A stretch of DNA of 64,000 nucleotides from Hyperoodon ampullatus (Eukaryota > Chordata > Mammalia > Artiodactyla > Ziphiidae), in NCBI GenBank assembly GCA_949752795.1, contig OX457070.1, forward strand, positions 36,919,185-36,983,184, written 5' to 3'. Below the pieces are notes generated by a model, which was given only the letters and a program-made list of their open reading frames with translations, did not search any database and was not told where the DNA came from. Each line of letters starts with the position of its first letter. Positions within the stretch are counted from its first letter, which is position 1. A program made the position numbers and the translations under genes. Positions 12,386-23,944 of the stretch are shown here, in pieces.

Positions 12386-13712
12386 AAGATTTTGATGAAA
12401 ACTAAACAGCTTTATCAGTCAACTGAAAAAAAATCAATCAAAATAATGGGGCTAATAAAACTACTGGATTCTTGAATTATAAAAGATACACATTTACAGT
12501 TTACGTAAAGCATTGAAAGCTAATTTTTTAAAGTAAATATCTGCTAAATTATTACCAAACATTAAAGTGTGTCAAAATTGGAGATTAAGCCCCTGTAAAT
12601 TTCAGAGAAAGCTATCGTCTCTCTTCTTTATGAAAACAACTTCCCTTCGCTTTCCACTGGAAAAATAAGACCTAAGAGCAGACCGATGTAGGAGTGATCA
12701 TACTGGAAACCCTGTCTCTGCAAAGATTCTTATATAAAACCATAACTGGAGTCATCTGGGCAGCAGAACTCTCCCTGGTGACTATTAGCTCCTACTCCAT
12801 TCTTTCTGAATACGCTGGCATTGTCACTAGGTCTCTAAAGTATTCTAAAGTGAAGATTTTCCAAACTGCTGTTTGCTTTCATGTCCAAAACAGGCTAACA
12901 TGAACTATCAAAATTAGGAACCCAAATTAGTTGCTACTACTACTCATTTTTAAATTAAGACACAGGACTTGAAGACATTACTGTTCTTTTCTGTCACAAA
13001 ATTATGCTAAAAATTTAAATGTCTCCAAAATATGCACAGCAATGCCCATATTCCAACATGATTCTATAGGAGGTGTTTCCATGTTGCCAGTAACTTTTAC
13101 CTGACATGACACACATGCCAAAAAAAAAAAAAAAGAGTAAAAACAATCCTATACAGGGTATGTTACTAAGAATAAAACAACCATTCTTAGAATTATTACC
13201 TATGCTCTTCTAAAGAATTAGCAATAACATAGTCAATTCACTAGATCAAATTACTATAGAGATGGCAAATATTAGAACCATGGCTTTATAAAATCTTATA
13301 GCTCTTCATTTTGTACCAGCCAGAAGAGAAACATGAGCTGGAAATGTAGGATGCTGCACCTGTAGTCCACATAATTCAGAATTTATCCATGATATAATTA
13401 GACATATTAAGAATGAAACCACCAGGCTACACTCTATCAATGATGGGGATTTAAGGTTTTAGGCTAGTGACTTTTGAGAAAACTACAAATTAATGGCACA
13501 TGATATCATAATAGTACTAAGATAGTGGTTTATCATTAAAGAAATAAAAAAGGATTAGAGTATACACAAAACCAGGTGGTACCAAAATAAGTAGCAAAAG
13601 AGATCATTAGAATCCTCAAAAAAGAATTTTGACTAAAATTAAAGGAATTATAGGTGACAATGATAGTAGATAAATTGTGGAAAGAATGCATCTTTTTCTT
13701 TAGCCACTTAGG
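12386..13712. other. intronic DNA, nothing recognised
   Basis: There is an A-rich run near 13,120-13,134. The 69-codon open frame at 12,694-12,903 shows no known motif. Confidence 0.5.
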
Positions 13713-14068
13713 TTTTTTTTTTTAATTTATTTAATTTATTTATTTTCGGCTGTGCTGGGTCTTCATTGTTGCGCGGGGGCTTTCTCTAGCTGCAGCGAGT
13801 GGAGGCTACTCTTCGTTGCGGTATGCGGGCTTCTCATTGTGGTGGCTTCTCTTGTTGCGGAGCATAGGTTCTAGGCGCACGGGCTTCAGTAGTTGCGTCA
13901 TGCGGGCTCAGTAGTTGTGGCTCGTGGGTTCTAGAACACAGGCTCAGTAGTTGTGGCGCACGGGCTTAGTTGCTCCACGGCATGTGGGATCTTCCCGGAC
14001 CAGGGCTCGAACCTGTGTCTCCTGCATTGGCAGGCGGATTCTTAACCACTGTGCCACCAGGGAAGCCC
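13713..14068 (-). mobile_element. CHR-1-type SINE, full length
   Basis: Antisense long-form CHR SINE with a TTTA-rich tail at the left, 'cagtagttg' motifs inside and the head 'caccagggaagcccc' at the right. Confidence 0.93.
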
Positions 14069-14179
14069 CATTTAGTTATTTTCTAAGTATGACAGGCACC
14101 ACGAAACATACACATATCATATACCTTATATATTCATACACATAATATACATTATCTTTAACCTTCAAAATAACATTTA

Positions 14180-14335
14180 AAAGAATATGTTACTGTGCCC
14201 ATTTTATGAATGAGAAAGCTGAGGACCATAATGGTTAAATGACTTGGCCAATAAGTATCAGAGGTGGAATTTAAGTCCAGGAATGGTAGGACCCAGAATC
14301 TACCATCTTTCCCCTATACCTTTCATGACAACATC
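14180..14335 (-). repeat. MIR SINE remnant, antisense
   Basis: 'gcccattttatgaatgagaa', 'aatggttaaatgacttggcc' and 'agaggtggaatttaagtcca' match reverse-oriented MIR. Confidence 0.72.
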
Positions 14336-14484
14336 ACCTCCTTAGGAAACAGAGGGGCCTTGGCATCAAAGGGTGAGGTATACCCCCAAGAGAGACTAGC
14401 CCTAAGTGGCTAACAGTGAGGGAGAGCACCAATCACACAGCAACAGGTAACTAGATGGGTTGCTGAGTTATGACATAAGGTCTG

Positions 14485-14615
14485 ACTGAACTCAAACAGG
14501 CCTGTGTCTGAATTCTATTTCTATCTTCTACTAGTTAGTTCTGTGATCCTGGGCAAGTTACCTCACCTCTCCATGCCCAAGTTTTCCTATGTGCAAAGTA
14601 GGGATAAGAACAGTA
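14485..14615 (+). repeat. MIR SINE remnant
   Basis: 'tgatcctgggcaagttacct', 'cacctctccatgcccaagtt' and 'gcaaagtagggataagaaca' are the MIR core in sense orientation. It faces the antisense MIR 150 bp to its left. Confidence 0.78.
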
Positions 14616-16329
14616 CATTGCCACTGGGCTTTTGCTTACCTGTCAGAAAGCAAATGGTATCTTTTTTATTATTATTGGCCTAGCACCTTTTTCTACCATC
14701 AACTAAAAAATGTCGCTTGCCATCTGGTTCTTCAAGAATTAAGTCACTAGCCACTGCAGACGCCAACCTTTTACACACCCTGAAAGAAGCTCAAGGTGGA
14801 GATGAGGAATGAGGCATTCTGTGCTGTGGGAAAAACTGGCAAAACAGGTCTTCAGATAGATATTTTCAGGAGAAAATTTTATGAATCCAATTTTTTGCAT
14901 TGTATACCTAGAAAAGCATTAAAATCATTAACAGAGACATCTGCTCCTCGTAACTAGCAGCAAACTTCTATTGAGATGTGTGCTTGATTGCTTGCACCCC
15001 CTTTACCAAAATCATGTATCTACTGTCCTCCCCTGCTACCTCTTCAGAGCAGCTCCTCAGAGCTATCTGAGAGGCTGTCTCCCAGGCTACAGTCCTCAGT
15101 AAGTTCCCAAATAAAACTGAACTCACAGCTCTCATGTTGTGTGTTTTTTTTCAGTCTACACTTTGTTGAGAGGAAAAGAAATTACAGGTCAAAATGGTAT
15201 TAGATACGTTTGGGTAGAAAATAATATTATGGTAAATATTCTGAATTTTCAAAATACCATGCTGATAAGGTAACTCACATTAGTTAGATAAGGTAACATC
15301 ACATTACATACTTACAGGAGCCTTAAACAAAGAACACTCTTAAGAGACTAGACAGGTAGAGAAAGGTCTTGTTTAAATTTGAATTTATACAGGTCCTGAA
15401 AAAGCAAGATTCTCTGAGATATTCATAGATAACTTTAAAGTTCTTCCTATTTAACCTCCCTGGAATGTAACCATCAACAGAAAAGATACAGGTATAATTT
15501 ACTTATCTATAGAGCACAATCACATATACTATAAAGAAATTCACTAGGCTTATAATTAACACTAAAAATCTTGTACATATTTCCTTTAGTTGAAAAAGAT
15601 CCTACCTAGGTCTAGCTTTTTCTTGTGCAGATTGCAAGTAAAATAAAATACTGTCTCTAGCAGATTTAAATCCAAACACAGTGCAAAGATTTCTTCTACA
15701 ACTTCATTACCCAAATACTGCTAATTATGGTTTAAAATATATATGGAGAGCATTTTTGACCAGAAAATATTAACACAAATATTTATTAATAAATTTTAAA
15801 TCCTAAATGAAATGATGATCTTAACATTCTAGAATGGTGTCCAATAATAAGAAAGAACCTAAAACATTATCAAAGAGTTTAATTTTAAACCTCAATTTCT
15901 TAATTAACCTTTTTCCTTATTATTAACCTGATGCAGTATAGCATTTTCTTGGACATATGCCAAAAATGAATCATTCAAGCCCTTCAGCCTTTTGTATGAC
16001 ATTTCAAAGTAAACAAAGAGAAAATAAACATTTTACTTAAATGAGTAAAAATAAAAGAAATAAACATTACTACTTTCAAGCTTAGAATGACTCTTTAGGA
16101 ATAGGAAAACAAACAAACAAAGCACGTGAAAATGTGGAAAATACTAAAACTGATGAAGAATAAGAAATACAGATATCTCCAACACATAAAAATAATCTCT
16201 GAGAACACTTCTTGTATATTTTGGTGGGGGGGTATTTTTTCCTATGCAAGTAAATATATATTTCTAAAATTTGGATTATGATGGTTGCACACTGTGAATG
16301 TATTAGATGTCATTAAAAGTGGATTTTAT
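14616..16329. other. intronic DNA, nothing recognised
   Basis: 1.7 kb of AT-rich intron without a convincing element. The 71-codon frame at 14,988-15,203 is unremarkable. Confidence 0.5.
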
Positions 16330-16660
16330 GGACTTCCCTGGTGGCGCCGTGGTTAAGAATCCACCTGCCAATGCAGGGGACACGGGTTTAAGCCCTGGTC
16401 TGGGAAGATCTCACATGCCACGGAGCAACTAAGCCTGTGCACCACAACTACTGAGCCCACATGCTGCAACTACTGAAGCCCTCACACCTAGAGCCCATGC
16501 TCCGCAACTAGAGAAGCCACCGCAATGAGAAGCCCGTGCACCGCAATGAAGAGTAGCTCCCACTCGCCACAACTAGAGAAAGCCCACTCGCAGCAATGAA
16601 GACCCAACGTAGCCAAAAAAATTTTTTTAAATAAAATAAAATAAATAAATAAAAAATTTT
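16330..16660 (+). mobile_element. CHR-1-type SINE, full length
   Basis: It starts 'ggacttccctggtggcgccg', contains the repeated 'caactactga' motifs and ends in a TAAA-rich tail. Target-site copies close to AAAAGTGGATTTT occur at 16,315 and 16,661. Confidence 0.95.
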
Positions 16661-16689
16661 AAAAGTGGATTTTGTTATATATATTTTAC

Positions 16690-17005
16690 AAGATTAAAAA
16701 TTTTTTTAAATTTGGATTTTACTATATATACTATATATACAGTTCTGTATTTTGCTTTTTTCACCCCACACTGAACATTATCTCATTTTCTAATATCATT
16801 AAATAATCTGTAAAAACATTGATTTTTTAAAAATAGTGATTGTAGAGTATTTCATAGAGTGGATCTAAACATTTGTATGGTTATTCACTTATTCTCCCTC
16901 ACTGGCCCCCATTCATTCACCTATTATTGGACATTCAGTTGTTTCTAATTTTCCATCACATAAATACCATAATAAGTATTTATATAAATAAATATTTGTA
17001 GAATC
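16690..17005 (-). repeat. probable old L1M fragment
   Basis: 'ttgtagagtatttcatagag', 'acatttgtatggttattcac' and 'ttattggacattcagttgtt' recall antisense L1M 3' sequence, with high divergence. Confidence 0.4.
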
Positions 17006-17914
17006 TCAGGTTGTTTCCTTAGGCTAAATTCCTATGAGTACCCCTTCTTCTCCACAATGCACACACACTCAAATTTTCTTTTTGTTTTTGGATATTTTTT
17101 AAGTAATAAAAGTTTACTCTGTGCCACTGTTTTCTTCCCTTATCTCATTTTCCTCTCTTCACTCCTCAGAGGTACCTACTATTTACCACCCCATGCATAT
17201 CTTTTAAGTGATCTGGATATTTTAAAAAACTTTTTATAAATGGTATACGTGAAATGCATTTCCTTCCTTTGACTGCACAGGTATCAAACTCAGCTACCAA
17301 CACTTACTGTAGAGACTGAAGACCCACGGTTTTAAACTCATTCATCTCTTTGCTCTTTGATTCCATTTCAGGTTCACAGACAAGTTTATCATTTATTAAT
17401 GTGGCTAAGCCTTTTGAGTTTCTATTTTTTTAATTACTATTATCATTTCCACTAGAGCAGAGAGAGTGCAAAGCATGAATTTACAAGTATTATGTTATTC
17501 AGGAGTACCCACATACTCAATTGTTAAAAGCAAACAAAAATGTGAAACTAGAATGAAAACACATTCTAAAAAAATATTTAAACAGACTGCTAAAAATACT
17601 TTACCCTCATAATTTGTTCACCAAGTAACTCAACTTACACTGGTCCCCACTTCATGTAAAGGAAAAGGAAGCACTTGGTATAAATAACATTAGAAGACTG
17701 ATCTTAGAATATCTAACTTACAGTTTCTACAGCTATCCTCCTTCATTATCAATATTCAAAAGGTTAAAAAAAAAAGCAAAAAAAATTTCAAAAACTATGA
17801 GTTAGCAACTTGCTTCGAGTCTCATAGAAGAATTAAAAACTACATTATAGGATGGGGTTCTTTCACTCTAAAATATAATGTCTAAAGAAAATATAACATC
17901 AAAAAGAAAAATTC
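17006..17914. other. intronic DNA, nothing recognised
   Basis: No identifiable element or coding region. Confidence 0.5.
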
Positions 17915-18632
17915 ATTCAACCCCTACCTCACTCTCTATATAAAAATTGACTCAAGATGGATCAATGACCTAAATACTTACACTGACCTATTTCTCTTAA
18001 CCTAAATAGGGGTAAATCTTTATGACTCAGATTTGGCAATGGATTCTTGGACTTCACATTAAAAGCATGAACAACAAAAGAAAAAACAGATAAACTGGAC
18101 TTCATAAAAATTTAAAACTTCTGTGCATCAAAGGGCATTACCAAGTACATGAAAAGACATCATATAGAATAGGAGAAAATATTTGAATCATATATATGAT
18201 AAGAGTTTAATATCAAGAATTTATAGGGACTTCCCTGGTGGCACAGTGGTTAAGAATTTGCCTGCCAATGCAGGGGACACGGGTTTCAGCCCTGGTCTGG
18301 AAAGATTCCACATGCCGCAGAGCAACTAAGCCCATGTGCCACAACTACTGAGGCTGCGCTCTAGAGCCTGCAAGCCACAACTACTGAGCCTGCATGCTGC
18401 AACTACTGAAGCCCATGCACCTAGAGCCCAGGCTCCATGACAAGAGAAGCCACCACAATAAGAAGCCTGCGCACTGCAACAAAGAGTAGGCCCTGCTCAC
18501 CGCAACTAGAGAAAGCCCGTGTGCAGTAACGAAGACCCAACGCAGCCAAAAATAAATTAATTAAACAAATTTTAAAAAAAAGAATATATAAAGAACTCTT
18601 AAAACTCAACAACAAAAAAGACAACCTATAGT
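17915..18632 (+). mobile_element. L1 ORF2 3' fragment, split by a SINE
   Basis: 'aagatggatcaatgaccta', 'ggatttggcaatggattctt' and 'catcaaagggcattaccaag' derive from the distal part of L1 ORF2. A CHR-1 SINE at 18,226-18,580 interrupts it, and the L1 text resumes at 18,581. Several stops and indels break the frame. Confidence 0.85.
18226..18580 (+). mobile_element. CHR-1-type SINE inside L1
   Basis: Full-length, starting 'gggacttccctggtggcac'. The surrounding L1 sequence AAGAATTTATA / AAGAATATATA is duplicated at its ends. The insertion is therefore younger than the L1. Confidence 0.94.
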
Positions 18633-18675
18633 TTTTTAAAGTATGAATGACTTTAAGCATATAGCATTCTTTTCT

Positions 18676-18927
18676 TTTTTTCTTTTTTTGCTGCGCTGGG
18701 TCTTCGGTGCGGCACACAAGCTCTTCATTGCAGGCTTCTCTCTAGTTGCAGAGTATGGGCTTCTCTAGTTGTGGCATGCGTGCTCCAGAGCACACAGGCT
18801 CTGTAGCTGCAGCATGCAGGCTTAGTTGCCCCACAGCATGTGGAATCTTAGTTCCCCAACCAGGTATTGAACCTGCATCCCCTGCATTGGAAGACAGATT
18901 CTTAACAACTGGACCACGAGGGAAGTC
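18676..18927 (-). mobile_element. CHR-related SINE
   Basis: An antisense copy of about 250 bp, 'gctgcgctgggtcttcggtg' to 'ccacgagggaagtccc', with TAGCATTCTTTTCT on both sides. It lies 45 bp from the end of the preceding L1 fragment. Confidence 0.93.
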
Positions 18928-20518
18928 CCTAGCATTCTTTTCTACAGGAGTTATTTCTACACTCACACTTTATGGCCACAGAGGGCAAGCTATATAGATA
19001 TGTTCTTCAACTTTGCTTCCATGGTGGTGTTTTCATCCTTCAGCTTAATAGAAAGGCTAATGTCATAAACTTCATGATATAAAGGTACTGATCTCCTTGA
19101 CTCAAAGAGTTTATATGAAGAGGAAACTGGAAACTTTCCACTGAAAGTGGAATTTACATGAATTCAGCATGTAAAGTAAGTGAGGCAGTGCTATCGTCAA
19201 TACTTCTCCAATCTTGTACTCTTCATTTCTCCAATCTATCACTGACTCCCTCCCAGCCTGCCTCCCTCACACTCTTTATTCACTTGCCCACTAAAGGTCC
19301 ACAATTCTCAAAGTTCTACTCTTGGCCTTCATTCTGCTCCTTAATAACTTCTTAAATTCAATGGCCACTGAATAAATGCTCATGACTCCTAGACCTTTCT
19401 TTTTGCCAAGCCTACACCACTGAAACAAAGACCCATATTTCCAAATTCCTAACAAACATCTCAAGAATGGTTTAACAAAAGGAGCCAGAACTTGTTGGTT
19501 TTGAAGATTCTCAGTCTTTCCAGATGCAAACAATATTAAAGTAAGAAATGGCTTCCAAGAAAAGTTCAAATGCAAGGCATTGCCAAGAATACATGGTCTA
19601 AAAGACAAGGTTGAGAGTATAGCTATAAAATTCTTTGTTACAGCCTCAGAAAGCTCTAAGATGGTGACTCTGAGTACTATTCAGTTAGACAAAAGATCTT
19701 CTAAAGATTTAAAAAGTATGACTCACAGAGCCTTTTAATCAAACACTAGAGTTTCTAACATGCTAAAAGCCATTGTCCCTTAGCAGAATCCTAAAACAGA
19801 AAATGGCTTATCTCACACAGAGAGCTTTAGGTGTGGCTTTTACCTAATGGAGTGAGCTCAAATAAGATTTACAGGAGTGCCATAAAGTTGTTAAGAGAAT
19901 TATACAGGCAGAAAAATCACCCATTTGGACTGAAAGGAGCAGAAACAGTACAAAATGAAGAGTCCTTTAGGTGTCCAAACATCTACAAGCAGGAAATAGG
20001 TAGAAGAAACTACACAGCTGCAAATGCAGGCTACCTTTCATAGAAAAGAAAAGAGAATGCAGAGTGTAGAAGTAAAAGCCCAAGAGATGGAGCTAAGAGC
20101 CATGGACAGTTACTCCCAGACTTTAAATTCTAATCAAGGAATTACCAGCCTATGCCCTATGAATTTTAGAAGTGGTATGAAGTAATGACACCTTTGTGCC
20201 AACATCTTCCCTCTCCTTGAACAAGAGTACCTATAGTGGTTACCTTCTTCTTACTCAACCATTGCATTTTGGGTGTTTGCAGAGCAGATAATTTGCCTCC
20301 TTAGTTTCACAGGTCTTCAGACAGAGAGGCAATGGACCCAAAGGGCTAAAATTAAGGAACTACATCTAAGAAGCCTCATCCAAACCTAGACTTGATTTAG
20401 ATGACAACATCCTGGACTATAAGCTGATGCTATAAAGGAGAGACTTTTGCAGGATATTGGGAGAGGGTGAGTGTATTTTACAGGTGAGAGGAGTGTCAAT
20501 AATTTTGGCTAGAGAGTG
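18928..20518. other. intronic DNA, nothing recognised
   Basis: 1.6 kb of unclassified sequence. The 105-codon antisense open frame at 19,291-19,608 has no homology signal and is judged a chance frame. Confidence 0.5.
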
Positions 20519-20639
20519 AACTGTGGTGGTTTGAAATATGTTCACAAATTCTTTGACACCTCCCTCAAAAGGCAGAGCCTAATTCCCCTCCCCTGGAGTG
20601 TGACTCACTTCTAACAATAAAAAAAAAAAAAGTAACTTC

Positions 20640-21265
20640 CAAAGAATAGAGTAGGGAAAGGGAAAAATATTAACTTTACAATGGAGAAACCTGGTAAATG
20701 CTACTACCTTAACGTGTGATAAAGGTTAACATCAACAGTGATGCCGTGTGTACTGCATTTATCCCCTAATATGGTGTGACAAGAAAGGCACTTCATCTCT
20801 GTTGAATTCTTTCCCAAAACCCACAACCCCAGTCTAACCATGCGAAAAACAACAAACAAGCCCAGATTGAGGGAAATTATACAGGATATCTGGTCAGTAC
20901 TCTTCAAGACTGTTATGGTCATGAAAAAGAAGGAAAGATGAGAGACTGTCACAGGTCAGAGGAAACTGGGGAGATATGACAACTAAATGCAATTTAGTTT
21001 ATTTAGCAATTCAGTGGTACTCTGGATTGGATCCTAGAACAGAGAGGAATAATAAATGGAAAAACTAGTGAAATACAAATAAAATCTGTAGTTTAGTTAG
21101 TAACAATATATCAGTGTCAGTTTCTTATTTTTACACATGTACCATGATAATGTAAAATGTTAACAGGGAAAACTGGATGAGTATAAGGGAACTCATTGTA
21201 CTATCTTTGCAACATCTGTGTAAATCTAAAATTATTCAAAAATAAAGTTAACCTAAAGCCAGAAA
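20640..21265 (+). repeat. L1M 3' end inserted in the LTR
   Basis: 'caggatatctggtcagtact', 'gagagactgtcacaggtcag', 'ggattggatcctagaacaga' and 'gtactatctttgcaacatct' belong to an L1M 3' UTR, and it ends with an A-rich tail. Confidence 0.68.
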
Positions 21266-21279
21266 AAAAAATCATACCT

Positions 21280-21425
21280 ATTTCAGAGAGTTGGTAAGAG
21301 AACTGAATGAGTCAATGCATAAAATATGTTTAGAACAGTACCTGGAACATGGTGAGGATATAATAAATAATAGCTATAGTTATTCTGATATTAAACACTC
21401 AGCAGGTATTTGCTAAACAGATGAA
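21280..21425 (+). repeat. MIR 3' end remnant
   Basis: 'tacctatttcagagagttgg' and 'agtacctggaacatggtgag' followed by 'ataataaataatagctatag' is the typical MIR 3' end. Confidence 0.65.
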
Positions 21426-21797
21426 AACTAAAACATACAGTAACAAGACAACAAGAGCTAACTTCATTAATTTCATACTTGATATACTGCGCTATCCCTC
21501 ATTATTTCCCAGCAAAAATAAACTGTGACATATATTTACTTTTTTTTTTTTTAAAGCAGAAGTAATGGTGTTTAAGTCAGAGACTAGGTCATACAAGGCA
21601 CTGTGGCTTCCTGCTTACTTTTTCTCTCTTGGATCACCCACTGTGGAAAAAAACAGTTGCTATGTTACTTAGTGGCCAACAAGAAGAAAGGAATTCAGGC
21701 CTCTTCCAACAGCCATGAGTGAGCCTGGAGGCAGATCCTCCAGTCCCATTCAAGCCGTGGGATGGCTACACCTTGGCCGACACCTAGTGCAACGCAC

Positions 21798-21823
21798 GGG
21801 GGGGGGGGGGGGGGGGGGGGGGG
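21798..21823 (+). repeat. 26-base uninterrupted G run
   Basis: A homopolymer of 26 G sits within the right part of the MaLR LTR. It could form G-quadruplex DNA, and it is also the kind of tract where base calling and assembly often fail, so the exact length is uncertain. Confidence 0.9.
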
Positions 21824-22070
21824 CTAAGCTAGAATCACTTACCTAAGCTGCTCCCAAATTCCTATCACAATTCCTATGTGAGATAATAAATGTTTGTTGT
21901 TTTTTAAGCCCCTAATGTGTGTGGGGGGGTAATTTGTTATGCAGCAGCAGATAACTAACACATGGATTCTCTTCTTTATCAATTCATCCAAAAATTTATC
22001 AAACACCTACTTTAATATTTTGAGGCTATAAGGGATACATATATTAATGATAAATTGTAGGCTTCTTGGG

Positions 22071-22176
22071 AATCCCCTGGTGGTCCAGTGGTTAGGACCC
22101 CCACGCTTCCACTGCAGGGGGCATGCGTTTGATCTCTGGTCGGGGAACTAACATGCTGTGCAGTGCAGCCAAAAAA

Positions 22177-22217
<41 letters not shown>

Positions 22218-22226
22218 AATATATTG
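22071..22226 (+). mobile_element. short CHR-related SINE with (CA)n tail
   Basis: The head 'gggaatcccctggtggtcca' is followed by a short body ending 'gtgcagccaaaaaaata' and an (AC)n microsatellite at 22,188-22,213. TAGGCTTCTTG / TTGGCTTCTTG flank it. Confidence 0.9.
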
Positions 22227-23117
22227 GCTTCTTGAAGGCATAAACTAACAAGGCACTGTAGTGGACATACACTGGTTTTGTTTGTCCAATGTACCTAATT
22301 CCTTTAGGAAACTACTCCTCACCTATTCCCTGTGGTATCAGCTGTCAATCTGTACCTTATCTTACCCCTGGTTAAAGAGCTGGGCAAATACTGCAAGTTT
22401 CAATTACCCTAATTCCTGTAAACAGTGACTTCTCCATGGGTAGCTATGTGACCTAAGCAGGGTAAATAAGAATTTCAGCCTTTAGTCAATATATATACGT
22501 TGGGAAGAGAGAAGTACCTCTTTCCACTGGTATTGCAAAGCTGAAAAGATAAGTCTGGGCTTGACAGCCATCATTTTACCTCCACAGGGAGTAAGTTTGT
22601 TTACAGAATGACATGAACAGAGCCAGAGAGAGCCAAGAGGTATCTGAAGCCAAGAACCACTTCTGGGCTTCCTAAGTACATAACCTGCTAACCTCCTTTT
22701 TTTTTTTTGCTTAAGTTAGACACTAATATAGGTGCTTTGTTTTTCATTTTAAATCTAAGTTGTATGAAATGCCAAAGAAAGGTTCAAATATCCTGAGAAT
22801 TCAGATTATCTGATCCAGCTGAGATAACTAGGGAGGAATTCATGGCAGAGATAATCAGTAATATGAACTCTAAAGAAGAGAGAGAATTTAACCAAGTGAA
22901 AATGGGGATGGATAAAGAACATTCCAAGTAGCAACAGAAAAGGATATGCATGTATGGAAAATACAGTCCCTCTTGGTAGGACTGTACAATATAAATAGAT
23001 GATAGAGCATGGAAACCTTAAATTCTATTCCTAGAGAGCTAAGCTGTTTTTTCTAGACTAAGGGAATGTGTGACGGGGAGTTATCTATCATAGGATAACT
23101 GGTCAAACTCACTTTGT
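22227..23117. other. intronic DNA, nothing recognised
   Basis: A T10 run is at about 22,699. No element identified. Confidence 0.5.
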
Positions 23118-23510
23118 TTTTTTGTTTAATGTATTTATTTTTATTTTTATTTATTTTTGGCTGTGTTGGGTCTTTGTTGCTGCACACGGGCTTTCTCTAG
23201 TTGCACGGAGCAGGGGCTACTCTTCATTGTCATTAAGCAGTGTGCAGGCTTTTCGTTGCAGTGGCTTCTCTTGTCGCAGAGCATGGGCTCTAGGCACGCG
23301 GGCTTCAGTAGTTGTGGCACGCGGGCTTCAGTAGTTGTGGCATGCGGGCTCAGTACTTGTGGCTCGTGGGCTCTAGAGTGCAGGCTCAGTAGTTCTGGTG
23401 CACGGGCTTAGTTGCTCTGCAGCCTGTGGGATCTTCCTGGACCAGGGCTCAAACCCGTGTCCCCTGCAGTGGCAGGTGGATTCTTAACCACTGTACCACC
23501 AGGGAAGTCC
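23118..23510 (-). mobile_element. CHR-1-type SINE, full length
   Basis: At about 390 bp this is one of the longest copies, because 'gcttcagtagttgtggcac' units are locally reiterated at 23,300-23,345. CAAACTCACTTTGT flanks both ends (23,104 and 23,511). Confidence 0.95.
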
Positions 23511-23944
23511 CAAACTCACTTTGTGATCAATGTTGTTCGGATGTCACCACTCAATTAGTTATGCACTCATGAGCTTTATCATCATAATTCAGTTCTTGTT
23601 TCTCTACTATAACCACAGACTATTAAATGACTTATTAAAATTCAGAGATACTTTCACTATTATTGACTTCCTCTAATCTACTTAAGTTAATAACCCTGAC
23701 AATGAAAAGGATGTTGAACTTATTTGGCAGTTAATCTGAGCTCATTTCTAGTGACTACCACTCATTATTAAGTGCCACCTGTCACTTGGGTGATACTACT
23801 GAGCTCTCTTTGATTAATTACAGACAGAACTATCTAGAAAGTTCAGAAACATGATAAAACTGAAACTTAGCTTCTAAATTCAAATGTCCCACTTTCTGTT
23901 CCCTCAGTTGAGAAATCATTTTTTAAAAATCCATTCAGAAGTGT

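Larger units (their letters stand above)
20519..21961 (+). mobile_element. MLT1-like MaLR LTR, split
   Basis: The left part (to about 20,612: 'caaattctttgacacctccc', 'attcccctcccctggagtgt') and the right part (from about 21,555: 'ggtcatacaaggcactgtgg', 'ggcagatcctccag', 'gataataaatgtttgttgtt', ending 'agataactaaca') read as one LTR of the mammalian MaLR group. An old L1 3' end, a MIR tail and other sequence sit between them. There is no coding region. Confidence 0.72.

Noticed and set aside
16330..16420. tRNA gene-like head with A-box/B-box text ('gtggcgccgtggttaagaat', 'cgggtttaagccc')
   Set aside because: It is the tRNA-derived head of a CHR SINE, and the same head occurs in about 33 copies.
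19291..19608. 105-codon minus-strand frame in unique intron
   Set aside because: No protein-family similarity, no splice context and unremarkable composition. Frames of this length are expected by chance.
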